Source: a virus
Length of the DNA stretch: 58,688 nucleotides
Reading direction: 5' to 3' (one strand)
IMG/VR virus record: IMGVR_UViG_3300020125_000336
Span: 1 to 58,688 of that record
How positions within the stretch are numbered: the stretch's first letter is position 1; the number at the start of each line of letters is the position of its first letter. The position numbers and the translations under genes were made by a program. Shown here piece after piece: positions 24,161 through 33,370 of this stretch. Below the pieces are notes generated by a model. It worked only from the letters and a program-made list of their open reading frames with translations, searched no databases and was not told the origin of the DNA.

Positions 24161-25171
24161 TCAAAAACACTGCTGGCTCCACGTGTGGGGGCCGAGGACG
24201 TTGTTGTTTACCGCAAATTGTTCTTCAGGGATCTCATCGGCAATTTCCAGATTGCCTTCATGCACGGCAGCCAGTTCCCACGCCTTAGCCGTTTGGAAAT
24301 CACCCGCCTCCTCCGCTTTCACGGACATGATCATCATCTTGAGAGCGTCCACGTTGTTTATGGGTAGGGCATCCGTATCCACCTGGGCGGGGATGAACTT
24401 CAACTTCACGCGCAGCAAAACTCCGAACTTCACGCCGCAGCATCCGGGGCCGGATACCGTGCCTGTTCCGTGGTTGGGCCAATTCATTGACAGGTGGTAT
24501 TTGGAATACTGGGGGTTCGTTTCGGATGGCTCGTATTGCGCCAGATCCTCCAGCACATCAGCCGTCGCATTGTAGGCGTAGAGGTTGATTGGGCATTCGG
24601 TCGGATCTTTGACGACATAATCAATGTGACGCACGTACGTGCTGGTGCTGGCAAACGGCGTGCCCAGAGTGAGCGTCACGCCGGTTTCCCAAGTTCCATC
24701 AGGGTTCTCGGTCTGAAGGGCCTGGCCATTATTGTCAGTGCCGAATATCTGGACGGTCTTGCCCAAGTCAGCCTGACAGCGGGTGTAAGCACGGATCAAC
24801 CGGCCTTCGCCCTGGATGTCTTGAAACACAGAGGAGGTGCCACGCTGTTCCAATCCGCTCACCTGCTGTCCCATCCACGAGTGCCACGAGCATTCACGTT
24901 GGTTGGATGGCATGAAACGCCACCATCCGTTTTCCACCTGCACCGAGCGATTGCATACGTTGACCCGGCGAATGGCCCCAACGTAGCGCGGAGCGACAAA
25001 GCACCCGTTGGTGACGCAGACAAAGATGTCCTCCACCGTGCCGATGAAGTCCCCCCGGCGCATGTAGCGTCGAGCGGCGTCGTTGATCAGGGAGATGAAT
25101 TCAACTGAATCAGCGCACGCTGATGCAATTTGAACGATCCGAGACTGTTTGGCTTGTAGTAAAGTAATCAT
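24161..25171 (-). CDS. tail tubular / adaptor-like protein
   Basis: 336 residues from ATG at 25171. The N-terminus (LINDAARRYMRRGDFIGTVEDI near residue 25, written in part as INDAARRYMRRGDF) matches a motif I know from short-tailed-phage neck or adaptor proteins. It is followed by a mainly beta region with several Cys and a helical end. It would bridge the portal and the nozzle. Start context lacks a strong ribosome site. Confidence 0.65.
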   Translation of the reverse strand: MITLLQAKQSRIVQIASACADSVEFISLINDAARRYMRRGDFIGTVEDIFVCVTNGCFVAPRYVGAIRRVNVCNRSVQVENGWWRFMPSNQRECSWHSWMGQQVSGLEQRGTSSVFQDIQGEGRLIRAYTRCQADLGKTVQIFGTDNNGQALQTENPDGTWETGVTLTLGTPFASTSTYVRHIDYVVKDPTECPINLYAYNATADVLEDLAQYEPSETNPQYSKYHLSMNWPNHGTGTVSGPGCCGVKFGVLLRVKLKFIPAQVDTDALPINNVDALKMMIMSVKAEEAGDFQTAKAWELAAVHEGNLEIADEIPEEQFAVNNNVLGPHTWSQQCF

Positions 25172-25172
25172 A

Positions 25173-25880
25173 TTAAAAAGGATAGGTTTTTCCGGCTCCG
25201 CTGTTATACAGGTCCGTGAGTTGGGATGAGTTGAGCACACTTCCCAACCATACTCCAGTTTCATCTATCAACGTATCTGGAAAGCCAATTCTTACGATCC
25301 ACGTCTGGCTTGGAATGGTTGTGCCTGCATCGGAAGCCGAAGTAGGGCTCACGGTAAATGCGCCGTTATTCACCGATACCTGAGTTTTTTGGGAAATAGG
25401 GTCGTACTGGCCAACAATGAAGTACCAAGTGTTTGTGGCAAAGGCGAATGGGAGTGTCGCAACCACGTCCGGACCAACGGCGGGAGAGAACTTAAAAGCT
25501 GCGGAAATGTTGGTGATGTCAAACCTGAAATCAAGATCCCAGGCAGCCATTTCCAAAGCGCTATGCGCATTGCCCGGAGGTTGTTGGGGGACAAGGAATT
25601 TAATCCATAAGACAAACGTAAGGCCAGTGCCAGGAATGTAATGCAGCGAGTTTCCGCTTGGAGTTGTGTAGAATAGCGTGTCCAAAATACCGCCCGTGAA
25701 AAGCGCATTCCCAATGAGTCCTGGCGCATCACCTGTTTCAGTGCCGCCTACCAACAAGCCATTGCTGCCGATGGAGTCGGCCCGGGTGCCAGTTGCTTCA
25801 TCCAACTTCCAATATGCCGATGGAGTCGGAATGGATGAATTCACCGTTATCGAGAAATTCTTTTGGCACGCAATGCTCAT
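25173..25880 (-). CDS. LamG-like jelly-roll surface protein
   Basis: 235 residues. After an MSIACQKNFSITVNSS beginning, a LamG/concanavalin-like domain spans about 20-230: AYWKLDEATGTRADSIG, LTFVLWIKF, NTWYFIVGQYD and LIDETGVWLGSVLNSSQLTDLYNSG. Such domains bind glycans. ATGA coupled to the Ig-domain gene. Likely part of the host-recognition complex. Confidence 0.78.
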   Translation of the reverse strand: MSIACQKNFSITVNSSIPTPSAYWKLDEATGTRADSIGSNGLLVGGTETGDAPGLIGNALFTGGILDTLFYTTPSGNSLHYIPGTGLTFVLWIKFLVPQQPPGNAHSALEMAAWDLDFRFDITNISAAFKFSPAVGPDVVATLPFAFATNTWYFIVGQYDPISQKTQVSVNNGAFTVSPTSASDAGTTIPSQTWIVRIGFPDTLIDETGVWLGSVLNSSQLTDLYNSGAGKTYPF

Positions 25881-26842
25881 GTGGACTCCGTTTGCAGCGT
25901 GATGGTGAATGAAAACGTTCCGGCAACGGTTGGGGTTCCTGAAATAATGCCAGTAGTTTCATCCAGTGACAGTCCAGTCGGCAGTGCTCCGGATGTCACC
26001 TGCCAGCTCAGCGTCTGCTTTGCGCACGATGTTGCAACTAAGGTTTGAGAGTAAGCAACATTAGCGGTGGCATTTGGCAATGTGCCCGGGGTTATGTTGA
26101 CGACGCAAATATCGTACTTCTTCACCATGTAATCCCCGTTAGGCGCAGTCACCTTGACGTAGAACGTGAACTGGCCTTCCACTGTTGTGGTGCCACTCAG
26201 AAACACCAGTGCCCCACCGGCCCCGGTTGTGAGCGTGAGCCCAGTTGGCACGGAGCCGGAAACAATTTCCCAGAAGTTGTCCTGCTCGATGCCATCTCCC
26301 AAAAACCCACCTTGCGCCGTTATGGATTGCGAGTACGCAGATCCAAGGCAGGTCTCAGGCGGCAAATTGGAAAGGCAGATGCGATGCTGGGCTGCCAGGC
26401 GGCAGGCCAAAGCATGAGCCTGAGAATCCGCTAACCCTTGGGAACGACCGATGAACTCCCCGCCAGGGACATAATACGTGAACAGGTTGCCATCGGGGCA
26501 CTTCACGGCGCACGACTGCCCACGGTTAAAAAAGAGGATAGTGGTTGTGCCGGGATTGTCGGGATCTGGTTTGTCTGGTCCAGGGCAGTTCAAGCTGATC
26601 TGAGCGCAGCGTGCAAAAAGTTCAATCGCAACCGATGCCCTCTCCTCCGGGCTGGCACCGATGCGAACAGCAGCGGTGACCAGCTGATCGCAGCACAGCA
26701 TTTTCAATGTGCTGGGATCGCAACTAAAACCCTCGGGGCAGATCAGCACAGGCCCGAACTCGATCAGATCCAGGGAGTATGCTGACATCCCGAAATCATC
26801 GGCATCCACACAATCCAGGGGTAAGCAGGCTTTGCAACTCAT
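25877..26842 (-). CDS. virion protein with two putative-Ig domains
   Basis: 321 residues from ATG at 26842, two bases after the LamG-gene stop. N-terminal half is Cys-rich and shows the recurrent phage segment CAVKCPDGNLFTYYVPGG with SQGLADSQAHALACR. Two tandem He_PIG-type Ig repeats follow: SGSVPTGLTL...SGTTTVEGQFTF near residue 210 and SGALPTGLSLDETTGIISG near 290. Expected to be an extended fibre segment. Confidence 0.75.
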   Translation of the reverse strand: MSCKACLPLDCVDADDFGMSAYSLDLIEFGPVLICPEGFSCDPSTLKMLCCDQLVTAAVRIGASPEERASVAIELFARCAQISLNCPGPDKPDPDNPGTTTILFFNRGQSCAVKCPDGNLFTYYVPGGEFIGRSQGLADSQAHALACRLAAQHRICLSNLPPETCLGSAYSQSITAQGGFLGDGIEQDNFWEIVSGSVPTGLTLTTGAGGALVFLSGTTTVEGQFTFYVKVTAPNGDYMVKKYDICVVNITPGTLPNATANVAYSQTLVATSCAKQTLSWQVTSGALPTGLSLDETTGIISGTPTVAGTFSFTITLQTEST

Positions 26843-26844
26843 GG

Positions 26845-27666
26845 CTAGTAATGGTAAACGTTGGTGCCGTAGTTGTGAAAGGCGTTCACCAGAGTTTGGT
26901 CCAGCAGGGCACTGGATGTCAGCGAGTTGGTCCATATCCAAAACTCCTTAATCCTCAAAGAGTTTCCGCTGGCCCTGAATTCGTTTCGGCCTAAAAGCTG
27001 AATCGGTCCAGCTGGATTTCCAAAATATAAACCGTTGGCCACAGCGCCCTGGTATCCAGACGATACAATTGAATTTGTCCAACACTCCAAAGACTGATTT
27101 GGCGTGCCCCCTGAATTGGTCACACTTTGACTGACAATGAGATCTATGAAGAAATTGGTCAGCCCGTCCATTTTGTTGGTGATGAGGTTTTGGGCGGTGC
27201 ATCCACCGGATATGGCAAACGGCCACGTCAACGTTCCTCCATCACGCCACCCAAGTTCCGGGTTATTTAAACAAACACTTTCATTCCGTGAGGAAAGAAG
27301 TTGAGGATGCGTCCCACTGAATCCAACCACGTCGATGATGAAGCCAAAGGAGCAATTGCTGGTCAGCGGGAAGCTGGCATTGCTGAGCCAGTGGCTGGAA
27401 TCGAACCACACTCCATCCGATGAATTAGTCGGACGGTTGGCAGTCGCCCCGTTGGTGTAAACCACGGACTGAACCTGATCGGTCCAGCTCACCACAGCGG
27501 TATTCGTAGCCAGGTCTGTGGCCACCCACCTGTATGCCACCTGAGCCAGATTGGTTGTGATTCCAGCTGAAACGATTGCGTTAGGAGCCAGGAACGGCAG
27601 CCCCGTTGTCGCGTTAAACGGCTGCGCGGCGGCACTCAGGCACAGGAATGGAAGCAGCCACTTCAT
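26845..27666 (-). CDS. secreted LamG-like fibre protein
   Basis: 273 residues with a cleavable-type signal peptide (MKWLLPFLCLSAAAQ, probable cut after AAA). The rest is a concanavalin-like fold with WFDSSHWLSN near residue 87, SFGFIIDVVGFSG near 105 and EFWIWTNSLTSSALL at the end. ATGA coupled to the beta-helix gene. A signal peptide on a virion-type protein is unusual. Confidence 0.72.
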   Translation of the reverse strand: MKWLLPFLCLSAAAQPFNATTGLPFLAPNAIVSAGITTNLAQVAYRWVATDLATNTAVVSWTDQVQSVVYTNGATANRPTNSSDGVWFDSSHWLSNASFPLTSNCSFGFIIDVVGFSGTHPQLLSSRNESVCLNNPELGWRDGGTLTWPFAISGGCTAQNLITNKMDGLTNFFIDLIVSQSVTNSGGTPNQSLECWTNSIVSSGYQGAVANGLYFGNPAGPIQLLGRNEFRASGNSLRIKEFWIWTNSLTSSALLDQTLVNAFHNYGTNVYHY

Positions 27667-28901
27667 GGTATCTTAACGTTGCTTATCTTGAGGTTTCTGG
27701 CGGTGATCTTGGTGGGCAACGGCGGGTCCTGAGCCGTCACAAGTGGGTGAGGGTAAACCAGTGTTACCACTTGGGCAGGCACGAGATTGCTGAAATAAAC
27801 ACCGTTTCCCATATAGGCATCCGTGTTGTATCCTGGCTGCGGGATTCCGTCGTACGTGGTTCCGTTGCACACGTTCCCCCATATCCAATAGTTGGTTATG
27901 GGGTCGTAAATGGTTCCCGTGAACCAACTGCTTGTCGGGTCGATATCCTCCTCATGAAAGTAGATTCCAAGACTGCTGGCCGTTCCCGTGACGATGTTCG
28001 AGAACAGCAATCCGGACCCGGCGCGAGCGGTGATGAATTGCACCCCGCTGCTCAATCCGGTGCAGGTAAATGTGTTGCTGTAGATATTAAGCACGTAAGT
28101 GCCACGAGGGGTGGCTGGATTGGATGGAACACCCTGGTTGCCATGACACTCAAAGAATTGTGGGGCGCTGCTGTTGACCGTGATGTTTACATTGAAAGAC
28201 GAGTGCCTGACCACGTATCCGCCGCCATCCTGGGCGGAGAACATGATATTGGGTCCACTCCCGCTGCTGTCGAATGTGTTCCAAATCCCCACGTTGGATT
28301 CATAGACCATTGAATTAGTGCTCGCAAAGTCGGGCGGGAACCACGCCGTATTTGTCCTGACCCACCATTCCTCCACCGGGGTTGAGCTTTCGCTGGTCGA
28401 AGAGGTGGGGGAAATTGTCCTGGCAAACCTGTTGCAGTCAACAACAGTGCAGTGATCCACTACGCCAGCGCACCCGTTATAAAATGCGAATCCGCCGCCT
28501 GGGGACGACCCGTTGAAGTTCTGAATCCAGCAATGGTCTATGCGAGCCCTGCTGTTGGTGGCGCACCAAATGTGCATACAGTCGCTATTGTCGGACGGCC
28601 CAAGGAATTTTATTCCGCTTACACGCACTATTCCTGACCCGCTTAACTGGATCTGAACAGCTTGTCCGTTGCAGGTCACAATGGTGCTGTTGGTGCCTGC
28701 GCCTATCACAGAGAGGTGTTTTGTGATGCTTAAGGTAGAGGCCCACGTGACAGAACCCGCTGGGACATTAACCGTGTCCCCGTCGTTCATACCGTTTACG
28801 GCATTCTGAACCGTGCTCAGGTTGGCGTTGGGACAATTGGTCGTCGCCGCGTCAACGCTCAAGCACGCCAATCCAATCAGAATCGAGGTGATGGTTTTCA
28901 T
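27663..28901 (-). CDS. secreted right-handed beta-helix protein
   Basis: 412 residues. Signal peptide MKTITSILIGLACLSVDA, then a parallel beta-helix with pectate-lyase-like coils: VQNAVNGMNDGDTVNVPAGS near residue 31, GAGTNSTIV near 70, RIDHCWIQNF near 120 and VVDHCTVVDCNRF near 144. Could degrade or bind surface polysaccharide as a tailspike. No catalytic residues can be assigned by eye. TGATG coupled to the fibre upstream. Confidence 0.75.
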   Translation of the reverse strand: MKTITSILIGLACLSVDAATTNCPNANLSTVQNAVNGMNDGDTVNVPAGSVTWASTLSITKHLSVIGAGTNSTIVTCNGQAVQIQLSGSGIVRVSGIKFLGPSDNSDCMHIWCATNSRARIDHCWIQNFNGSSPGGGFAFYNGCAGVVDHCTVVDCNRFARTISPTSSTSESSTPVEEWWVRTNTAWFPPDFASTNSMVYESNVGIWNTFDSSGSGPNIMFSAQDGGGYVVRHSSFNVNITVNSSAPQFFECHGNQGVPSNPATPRGTYVLNIYSNTFTCTGLSSGVQFITARAGSGLLFSNIVTGTASSLGIYFHEEDIDPTSSWFTGTIYDPITNYWIWGNVCNGTTYDGIPQPGYNTDAYMGNGVYFSNLVPAQVVTLVYPHPLVTAQDPPLPTKITARNLKISNVKIP

Positions 28902-30115
28902 CAGAAGAAAGTCGGACGAATGACCAGATTGGTGGTGCCCCAGACCGGTGAATACTTCACCCAGATAATGCCAACCGTGGCGTTGGTGAGCACGGCGCTA
29001 CGCGTTCCATCGGAACTGGTGAAAGACGCAAAATAGACCGTTACGTTGGTACTGGCGGCATTGCTGATGGACAGGCTTACGCCACTGGAGTACGCGCCCA
29101 ACTTCCCGGCCACTCCAGTCAGCGAGCATGGCGTGAATGTGGTATAATAATTATCGGCAAAACCCAGGCTCAAAACATTGGTCGGACCAGCCCACGAGTT
29201 GGTGGACACAGCGTAGCCTCTGCCAAAGAACCCGTTCATGTTGGTATCGAACCCAGCAACAATGGTGGTTCCATCAGCATCCAGAATGTCGATGACGCCA
29301 CTCTTGTTGGTATCCACAAAGGTGGTTGGCCCAACCCAGGTCTCGTTGGTGCCATATCCTCCAAAACTCAAGACGTATCCGTTGGAGGTGAGTTGGAAGT
29401 TTTGCACCGTCAAGTTGGTGACGTAGAGATTGGTGATGTAGGAAAAATTACTGATGTTCGTTGTGGCGTTGACGGTCGTGGCAAAAAGATTGGTAGTGTA
29501 CAGGTTTGTCGTGAACGAAAAATTACTGATGTTGGTTACCGCATTGACCGTGGTGGCAAAGATATTTGTTGCGTAAAGGTTAGTCGTGAAATCGTAGTTG
29601 TTGATGTTCGTGACAGCGTTCACCGTGGTGGCGAAGAGATTGGTGGTGTAGATATTGGTGGAGTACAGGTTGGTGATGTAAGCCGTGCTGTCGAAGATGT
29701 TCGTGACGAACAAATTGGAAGTAATTTCCGTTGTCACAAACAAATTGGTCGTGAAATCGTAGTTGTTTATGTTGGTTACCGCGTTGATCGTCGTGGCGAA
29801 AATATTGGTTGAGAAATCGTAGTTGTTGATATTCGTGACGGCGTTGATCGTGGTGGAGTAGAGGTTGGTGATGTAAGCGACATTCACCACGATGTTGGTG
29901 CCTATTGCGTTCGTTACGGTAATGCCCATCTGGTTCGCAAACTCCGACTCGGTGATGTTGTAATTCGTGGACCCTCGCCACACCAAAATCAGGTCATTGG
30001 CGTTAAGGGTGGACGTGTGAGGAAACTGCGGGTAAGTGATGATCTTAAAGACGGTCTGCGCTCCGAGTGTCAGGAGCGCCACCACGATCAATAGTCCAAT
30101 GAGGCATTTTTTCAT
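28901..30115 (-). CDS. Asn/Thr-repeat fibre protein with signal peptide
   Basis: 404 residues. N-terminal hydrophobic export signal (MKKCLIGLLIVVALLTLGAQ), a short folded segment, then a shaft of repeats (residues about 80-235) built from units such as ATTINAVTNINNYDF and TTNLF/STNIY. After it come two Ca-site-like loops (DTNKSGVIDILDADG and DTNMNGFFG) and a beta-rich tip. The repeat pattern suggests a trimeric fibrous shaft. Confidence 0.7.
   Translation of the reverse strand: MKKCLIGLLIVVALLTLGAQTVFKIITYPQFPHTSTLNANDLILVWRGSTNYNITESEFANQMGITVTNAIGTNIVVNVAYITNLYSTTINAVTNINNYDFSTNIFATTINAVTNINNYDFTTNLFVTTEITSNLFVTNIFDSTAYITNLYSTNIYTTNLFATTVNAVTNINNYDFTTNLYATNIFATTVNAVTNISNFSFTTNLYTTNLFATTVNATTNISNFSYITNLYVTNLTVQNFQLTSNGYVLSFGGYGTNETWVGPTTFVDTNKSGVIDILDADGTTIVAGFDTNMNGFFGRGYAVSTNSWAGPTNVLSLGFADNYYTTFTPCSLTGVAGKLGAYSSGVSLSISNAASTNVTVYFASFTSSDGTRSAVLTNATVGIIWVKYSPVWGTTNLVIRPTFF
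29411..29878 (-). repeat. coding repeat array of the fibre shaft
   Basis: About five copies of a 15-20 codon unit encoding ATT(I/V)NAVTNI(N/S)N(Y/F)(D/S)F, separated by one to three TTNLF-type pentads. The pattern is visible on DNA as recurring GTTGGTGATGTA/GAAATCGTAGTTG segments on the plus strand. Confidence 0.75.
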
Positions 30116-30117
30116 AA

Positions 30118-32208
30118 TCAGGTTCCGATAAGCGATCCGCCGCCGCCACTTTGCACACTGCCGCCACCGCCGCCGATCAGGCCAATCACCCTCTCTGTTT
30201 CAGTTGAAACCGGGCAGCAATAAGGAGGTGAAAATCTGGGCCGAGGCGCGGCGATTGCTTCAAAGCGTGCGCCCTTAAACTGACAGTGACCCACGATGAT
30301 GATTTTGATCTGAAAGTTGAACCCTTCCCGCAATGGGCGGTTGTTGGTCGGATCACAGAAGTTGGAACTTGGCTCCCCCAGGCCCATAACAGGCCGGAAT
30401 TGAGGCTTGGAATCGTCCGAGTCTGACCCGGCGCATTCAGTCCACCTATACCACAGCGTCCAGCATGGGTATTCGTCCGGCTTCCAATAAACATCAAACC
30501 CCACGGTTCCGATCAACTGGTCCACGTAGATTTCACCGTTGGTGAGGCGCTTGTAAATTCTGGTCCGTTGATCCGCGTCTTTGAATATCGTGGGGGACCA
30601 CATTTCAATCCGAATGGGGACGCTGCCGTCATCCTGAATCAGCTCGCTTTCAGTGGGCATGATCTCCCAAAGCTCAATCTGGCTATTGGTGGTGTTGACG
30701 GTGAAGGCAAAGCATCTTTGCACCCCGGCAAATTCCCCCACGAGCAATTGCAGCACGTTGAGCCCGGTCCAAAGCCCGTCATAAACTGAAGGGGCCTTCC
30801 CGCGCAGCGTGGAAATCGGATCGAAGTTCAGCGCCACAATTCCACGATGATAAACACCTGATCCAACACGCTTGGGGCTGACGGTGAGCAAATACCGATT
30901 GTCAAAAACTACCGAGCTGCTGAACTGAGAGAGTCCACGGTCATCCCGAGCCAAAATCGGGTCAACTTCAAGGCTCTGCGGCACGTTGCCCCAAGTGTCA
31001 AAATCACGCCGTCCCAGAATCAGTGAGCGAAGGCCATCCACGGCGCGAAACAGAATGTCGCCGTTGGCGTTCTGAGTTGACCACTGCGAAAGCGCTCCGT
31101 TGCTGATTAATGATTCAGTGAGTATGGGGTTGGTCAACGATTGCCACGTCAGCCGGTCCACCGGGGAGTTGCACGAGAACACCTTGTCCGGGGTGAATAT
31201 CTGCACCGGCCCTTGCCCAAGCGAAGCATCAAGGGTTGCCGCTTCTCGAATGGCTCTTATGTCTCCAGCGCTCCCGGGGACAGTGAACAGACCACCACCG
31301 GCCAGGAAGTTGTTTTCCGTCACATGCAGGACGGCATCGCGGAACTCGTTGGCCTGAGTGCCGCTACTCCCGCCAACCAAATCACTAACGATCCATTGTT
31401 TCCCGTTAGGCAGGCTGACCCAATTCCGGCCCATCACATAAGCGCCCATCCGGCCAGGTGGCAGAGAATTCTGGGCGTGAAACCAAGAAACGGTTACTCC
31501 AGAACTGATGACTCCTCCCGTTGGTGTGGAGCTTTGGTTGACCAGATCCACGGTCCCGGTTGTTCCACCTGTTGGGGTTGGTGCTCCCTTGACCAAAAAT
31601 TGTCCGTTTTGGATCGTGACCAAATCTCCGTCGTTAAGATTGGTGATGTCAGCAAGAGGGACTGCGGTTGCAGTGCCACCGGGCGGCGGAATGACAAAAT
31701 CAGCAGTAGTGGTGGTGGTCAGATAAGCTGTCGGCCCCAGGCGATTGGAGAAAGTGTCCGAAGTGTAAATTGGACGCGACACCCCGTCGTTCCAGATCGT
31801 CCACTCCTCGGATTGCCAGAGCCACGCCTGATCTGGTCCGGCAGGATTGGGGCCACCGAGCACCGCACTGGCAGTCATCTCGGTGACAACGGCGGTATCG
31901 TCCAGCCCTGGGGTAAACTGAAACAACCTTCCCGATATGGCTGCTCTTAGGCTTTCCGCACCGGAATCAGGATTGTAAAAACAGCCGCCTTGAAACTTGA
32001 AAGTGGCAAAATCCATGACCCCGCTCAGCTTCATTTTGCGGTACACTGGGCGATGGGAGACGAAGGTGCCTCGCACCGTGCCGTTGACCAAATTGTTCAG
32101 CTGGTTCTTTGGTAACAGCAGCGGGTCAATCCCAAGGTTCATCCCCGCTTCAAAATTGCCGAGGAAATCGTAAAGCGTGTCTGGCTTATAATCTTGTGGA
32201 GCAGGCAT
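30118..32208 (-). CDS. tail nozzle (tubular protein B-like)
   Basis: 696 residues. Starts PQDYKPDTLYDFLGNFEAGMN and has propeller-like strands throughout (SPVDRLTWQSLTNP, RDFDTWGNVPQSLEVDPIL, DDRGLSQFSSSVVFDNRYLLTV). This resembles the beta-propeller nozzle proteins that close the tail of podoviruses. The C-terminus is Gly/Ser-rich. Lies between the small neck-type protein and the fibre. Confidence 0.68.
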   Translation of the reverse strand: MPAPQDYKPDTLYDFLGNFEAGMNLGIDPLLLPKNQLNNLVNGTVRGTFVSHRPVYRKMKLSGVMDFATFKFQGGCFYNPDSGAESLRAAISGRLFQFTPGLDDTAVVTEMTASAVLGGPNPAGPDQAWLWQSEEWTIWNDGVSRPIYTSDTFSNRLGPTAYLTTTTTADFVIPPPGGTATAVPLADITNLNDGDLVTIQNGQFLVKGAPTPTGGTTGTVDLVNQSSTPTGGVISSGVTVSWFHAQNSLPPGRMGAYVMGRNWVSLPNGKQWIVSDLVGGSSGTQANEFRDAVLHVTENNFLAGGGLFTVPGSAGDIRAIREAATLDASLGQGPVQIFTPDKVFSCNSPVDRLTWQSLTNPILTESLISNGALSQWSTQNANGDILFRAVDGLRSLILGRRDFDTWGNVPQSLEVDPILARDDRGLSQFSSSVVFDNRYLLTVSPKRVGSGVYHRGIVALNFDPISTLRGKAPSVYDGLWTGLNVLQLLVGEFAGVQRCFAFTVNTTNSQIELWEIMPTESELIQDDGSVPIRIEMWSPTIFKDADQRTRIYKRLTNGEIYVDQLIGTVGFDVYWKPDEYPCWTLWYRWTECAGSDSDDSKPQFRPVMGLGEPSSNFCDPTNNRPLREGFNFQIKIIIVGHCQFKGARFEAIAAPRPRFSPPYCCPVSTETERVIGLIGGGGGSVQSGGGGSLIGT

Positions 32209-32783
32209 TATCCAATGATCGCCCAGTCAACGGTTGAAACATCGGTGGCGCTGCTGGAATTGATCGTGAACCCAACGCCCACTACCCGGCTGGCGGAAGG
32301 TGCACTCAGGTTGCCCAACGCCCCCAACGGCGTGTTGCGGCTCAAAAAGATCTTGCTCGATGCCGTCACCAGTGGAGTGGCAACTGTCACGGTTCCGGCC
32401 ACCAAAATCGCCACCCCAGTCGTCACGGCAATTGCAGCAGGCCCGGCTATTCCGCCAGGGGATACTCCTGCGCCGGACACAATGTTGGTGGCTGGCGCGA
32501 TGTCCCCGGCGTAATTCAAGGCGACAACGGTGGCGGTGGTTGGCCCGGTAATCGCAGAAACCCGCACGTGGGCCGGGCCACTAATCACCAGCACCTGGCC
32601 TACGACCATGAAAGCGGTGGAGATGACGGTGATGGTCCCGGTGGCGTAGGTAAAATCTGCGATGGTGAAGGTATAGGCGTTTTGACCATTGGTTCCGTCC
32701 AATCCACCCAGGCCTTCAATGCCGGGGATGTTGACGGAGAGCGGTACACTGCAACAAGGCTGACAAGGGGCAGTAGCTGGCAT
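32208..32783 (-). CDS. neck/tail-associated structural protein
   Basis: 191 residues. Two Cys pairs at the start (PCQPCCSVPL), then IPGIEGLGGLDGTNGQNAYTFT (in part) followed by Gly/Val/Thr-rich strands and a WAIIG end. The collagen-like G-x-x-G-x-x-G start and beta body are common in small tail-associated proteins. Stop and next start share one base. Confidence 0.58.
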   Translation of the reverse strand: MPATAPCQPCCSVPLSVNIPGIEGLGGLDGTNGQNAYTFTIADFTYATGTITVISTAFMVVGQVLVISGPAHVRVSAITGPTTATVVALNYAGDIAPATNIVSGAGVSPGGIAGPAAIAVTTGVAILVAGTVTVATPLVTASSKIFLSRNTPLGALGNLSAPSASRVVGVGFTINSSSATDVSTVDWAIIG

Positions 32784-32786
32784 AAT

Positions 32787-33296
32787 TTATTCTTTCAGTA
32801 AGTATTTTACGTGATTCCATGTGTCACCCTGGATGGCGCGTTGGCCAACGGATGGCTGGACACCAAAACGGATTGCTATACTTCTCATGCTTGCCCCGTT
32901 TTGGAAGTGCAGAGCACGCATGAGCTTTACATCGAAGTCTGTCAATTTGGCCTGACTGTTTTTCGCACCAACGAAAGACGCTCGCCTGCCTTTCTCTTTC
33001 ATGTCGTCGTGATTGTCTTTCAATGTGCCAAGAAAAAGGTGACGTGGATTAACGCACGCCGCGTTGTCGCAAGAATGCAAAACGTTTAGCCTGCCTGGAT
33101 CTTGTCCATTTTGCAAAAACCACATCACACGGGCAGCGTAGGTAGTTGTTTCGCACACCCAAAAAACAGCTCGAATGCCGCTTCCAAGCCCACCTGTCCA
33201 AGACCAGCATTCATCCGGACAACGCTTGTTGACCTTTGACCAGAATCTTTCAACATCGCGTGTTGAGATTTTCGGCAGTGGCTTTGGATGGCTCAT
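32787..33296 (-). CDS. HNH homing endonuclease
   Basis: 169 residues. WSKVNKRCPDECWSWTG near residue 19 is the typical opening; the core HSCDNAACVNPRHLFLGTLKDN near 79 (shown in part) gives the H, N and H metal/catalytic positions and a Cys pair; a C-terminal helix-turn-helix (SMRSIAIRFGVQPSVGQRAI) probably binds DNA. First gene behind the strong leftward promoter at 33330, next to the terminase gene. Confidence 0.9.
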   Translation of the reverse strand: MSHPKPLPKISTRDVERFWSKVNKRCPDECWSWTGGLGSGIRAVFWVCETTTYAARVMWFLQNGQDPGRLNVLHSCDNAACVNPRHLFLGTLKDNHDDMKEKGRRASFVGAKNSQAKLTDFDVKLMRALHFQNGASMRSIAIRFGVQPSVGQRAIQGDTWNHVKYLLKE

Positions 33297-33308
33297 AGAA
33301 TTTTAAGA

Positions 33309-33337
33309 TTGCAGTATTCGTCAAGCAGCATTATAGC
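33309..33337 (+). promoter_or_regulatory. candidate promoter, rightward packaging genes
   Basis: TTGCAG (33309-33314), 17-base spacer, TATAGC (33332-33337), overlapping the leftward -10. Leader to the ATG at 33371 is about 27 bases without a clear ribosome site. Confidence 0.4.
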
Positions 33338-33338
33338 A
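33330..33338 (-). promoter_or_regulatory. extended -10 promoter, leftward late
   Basis: TGCTATAAT on the minus strand (33338-33330): perfect TATAAT with the TGn extension and no good -35. It would drive the HNH gene and the tail operon down to 14903, with an expected start near 33323. Confidence 0.65.
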
Positions 33339-33370
33339 CCTCCAGTGATAACCGCACCACTATAGGTTGT

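Noticed and set aside
33358-33366. T7-type promoter
   Set aside because: Only the 9-base core matches, flanks differ, no second copy was noticed and no cognate RNA polymerase is present.
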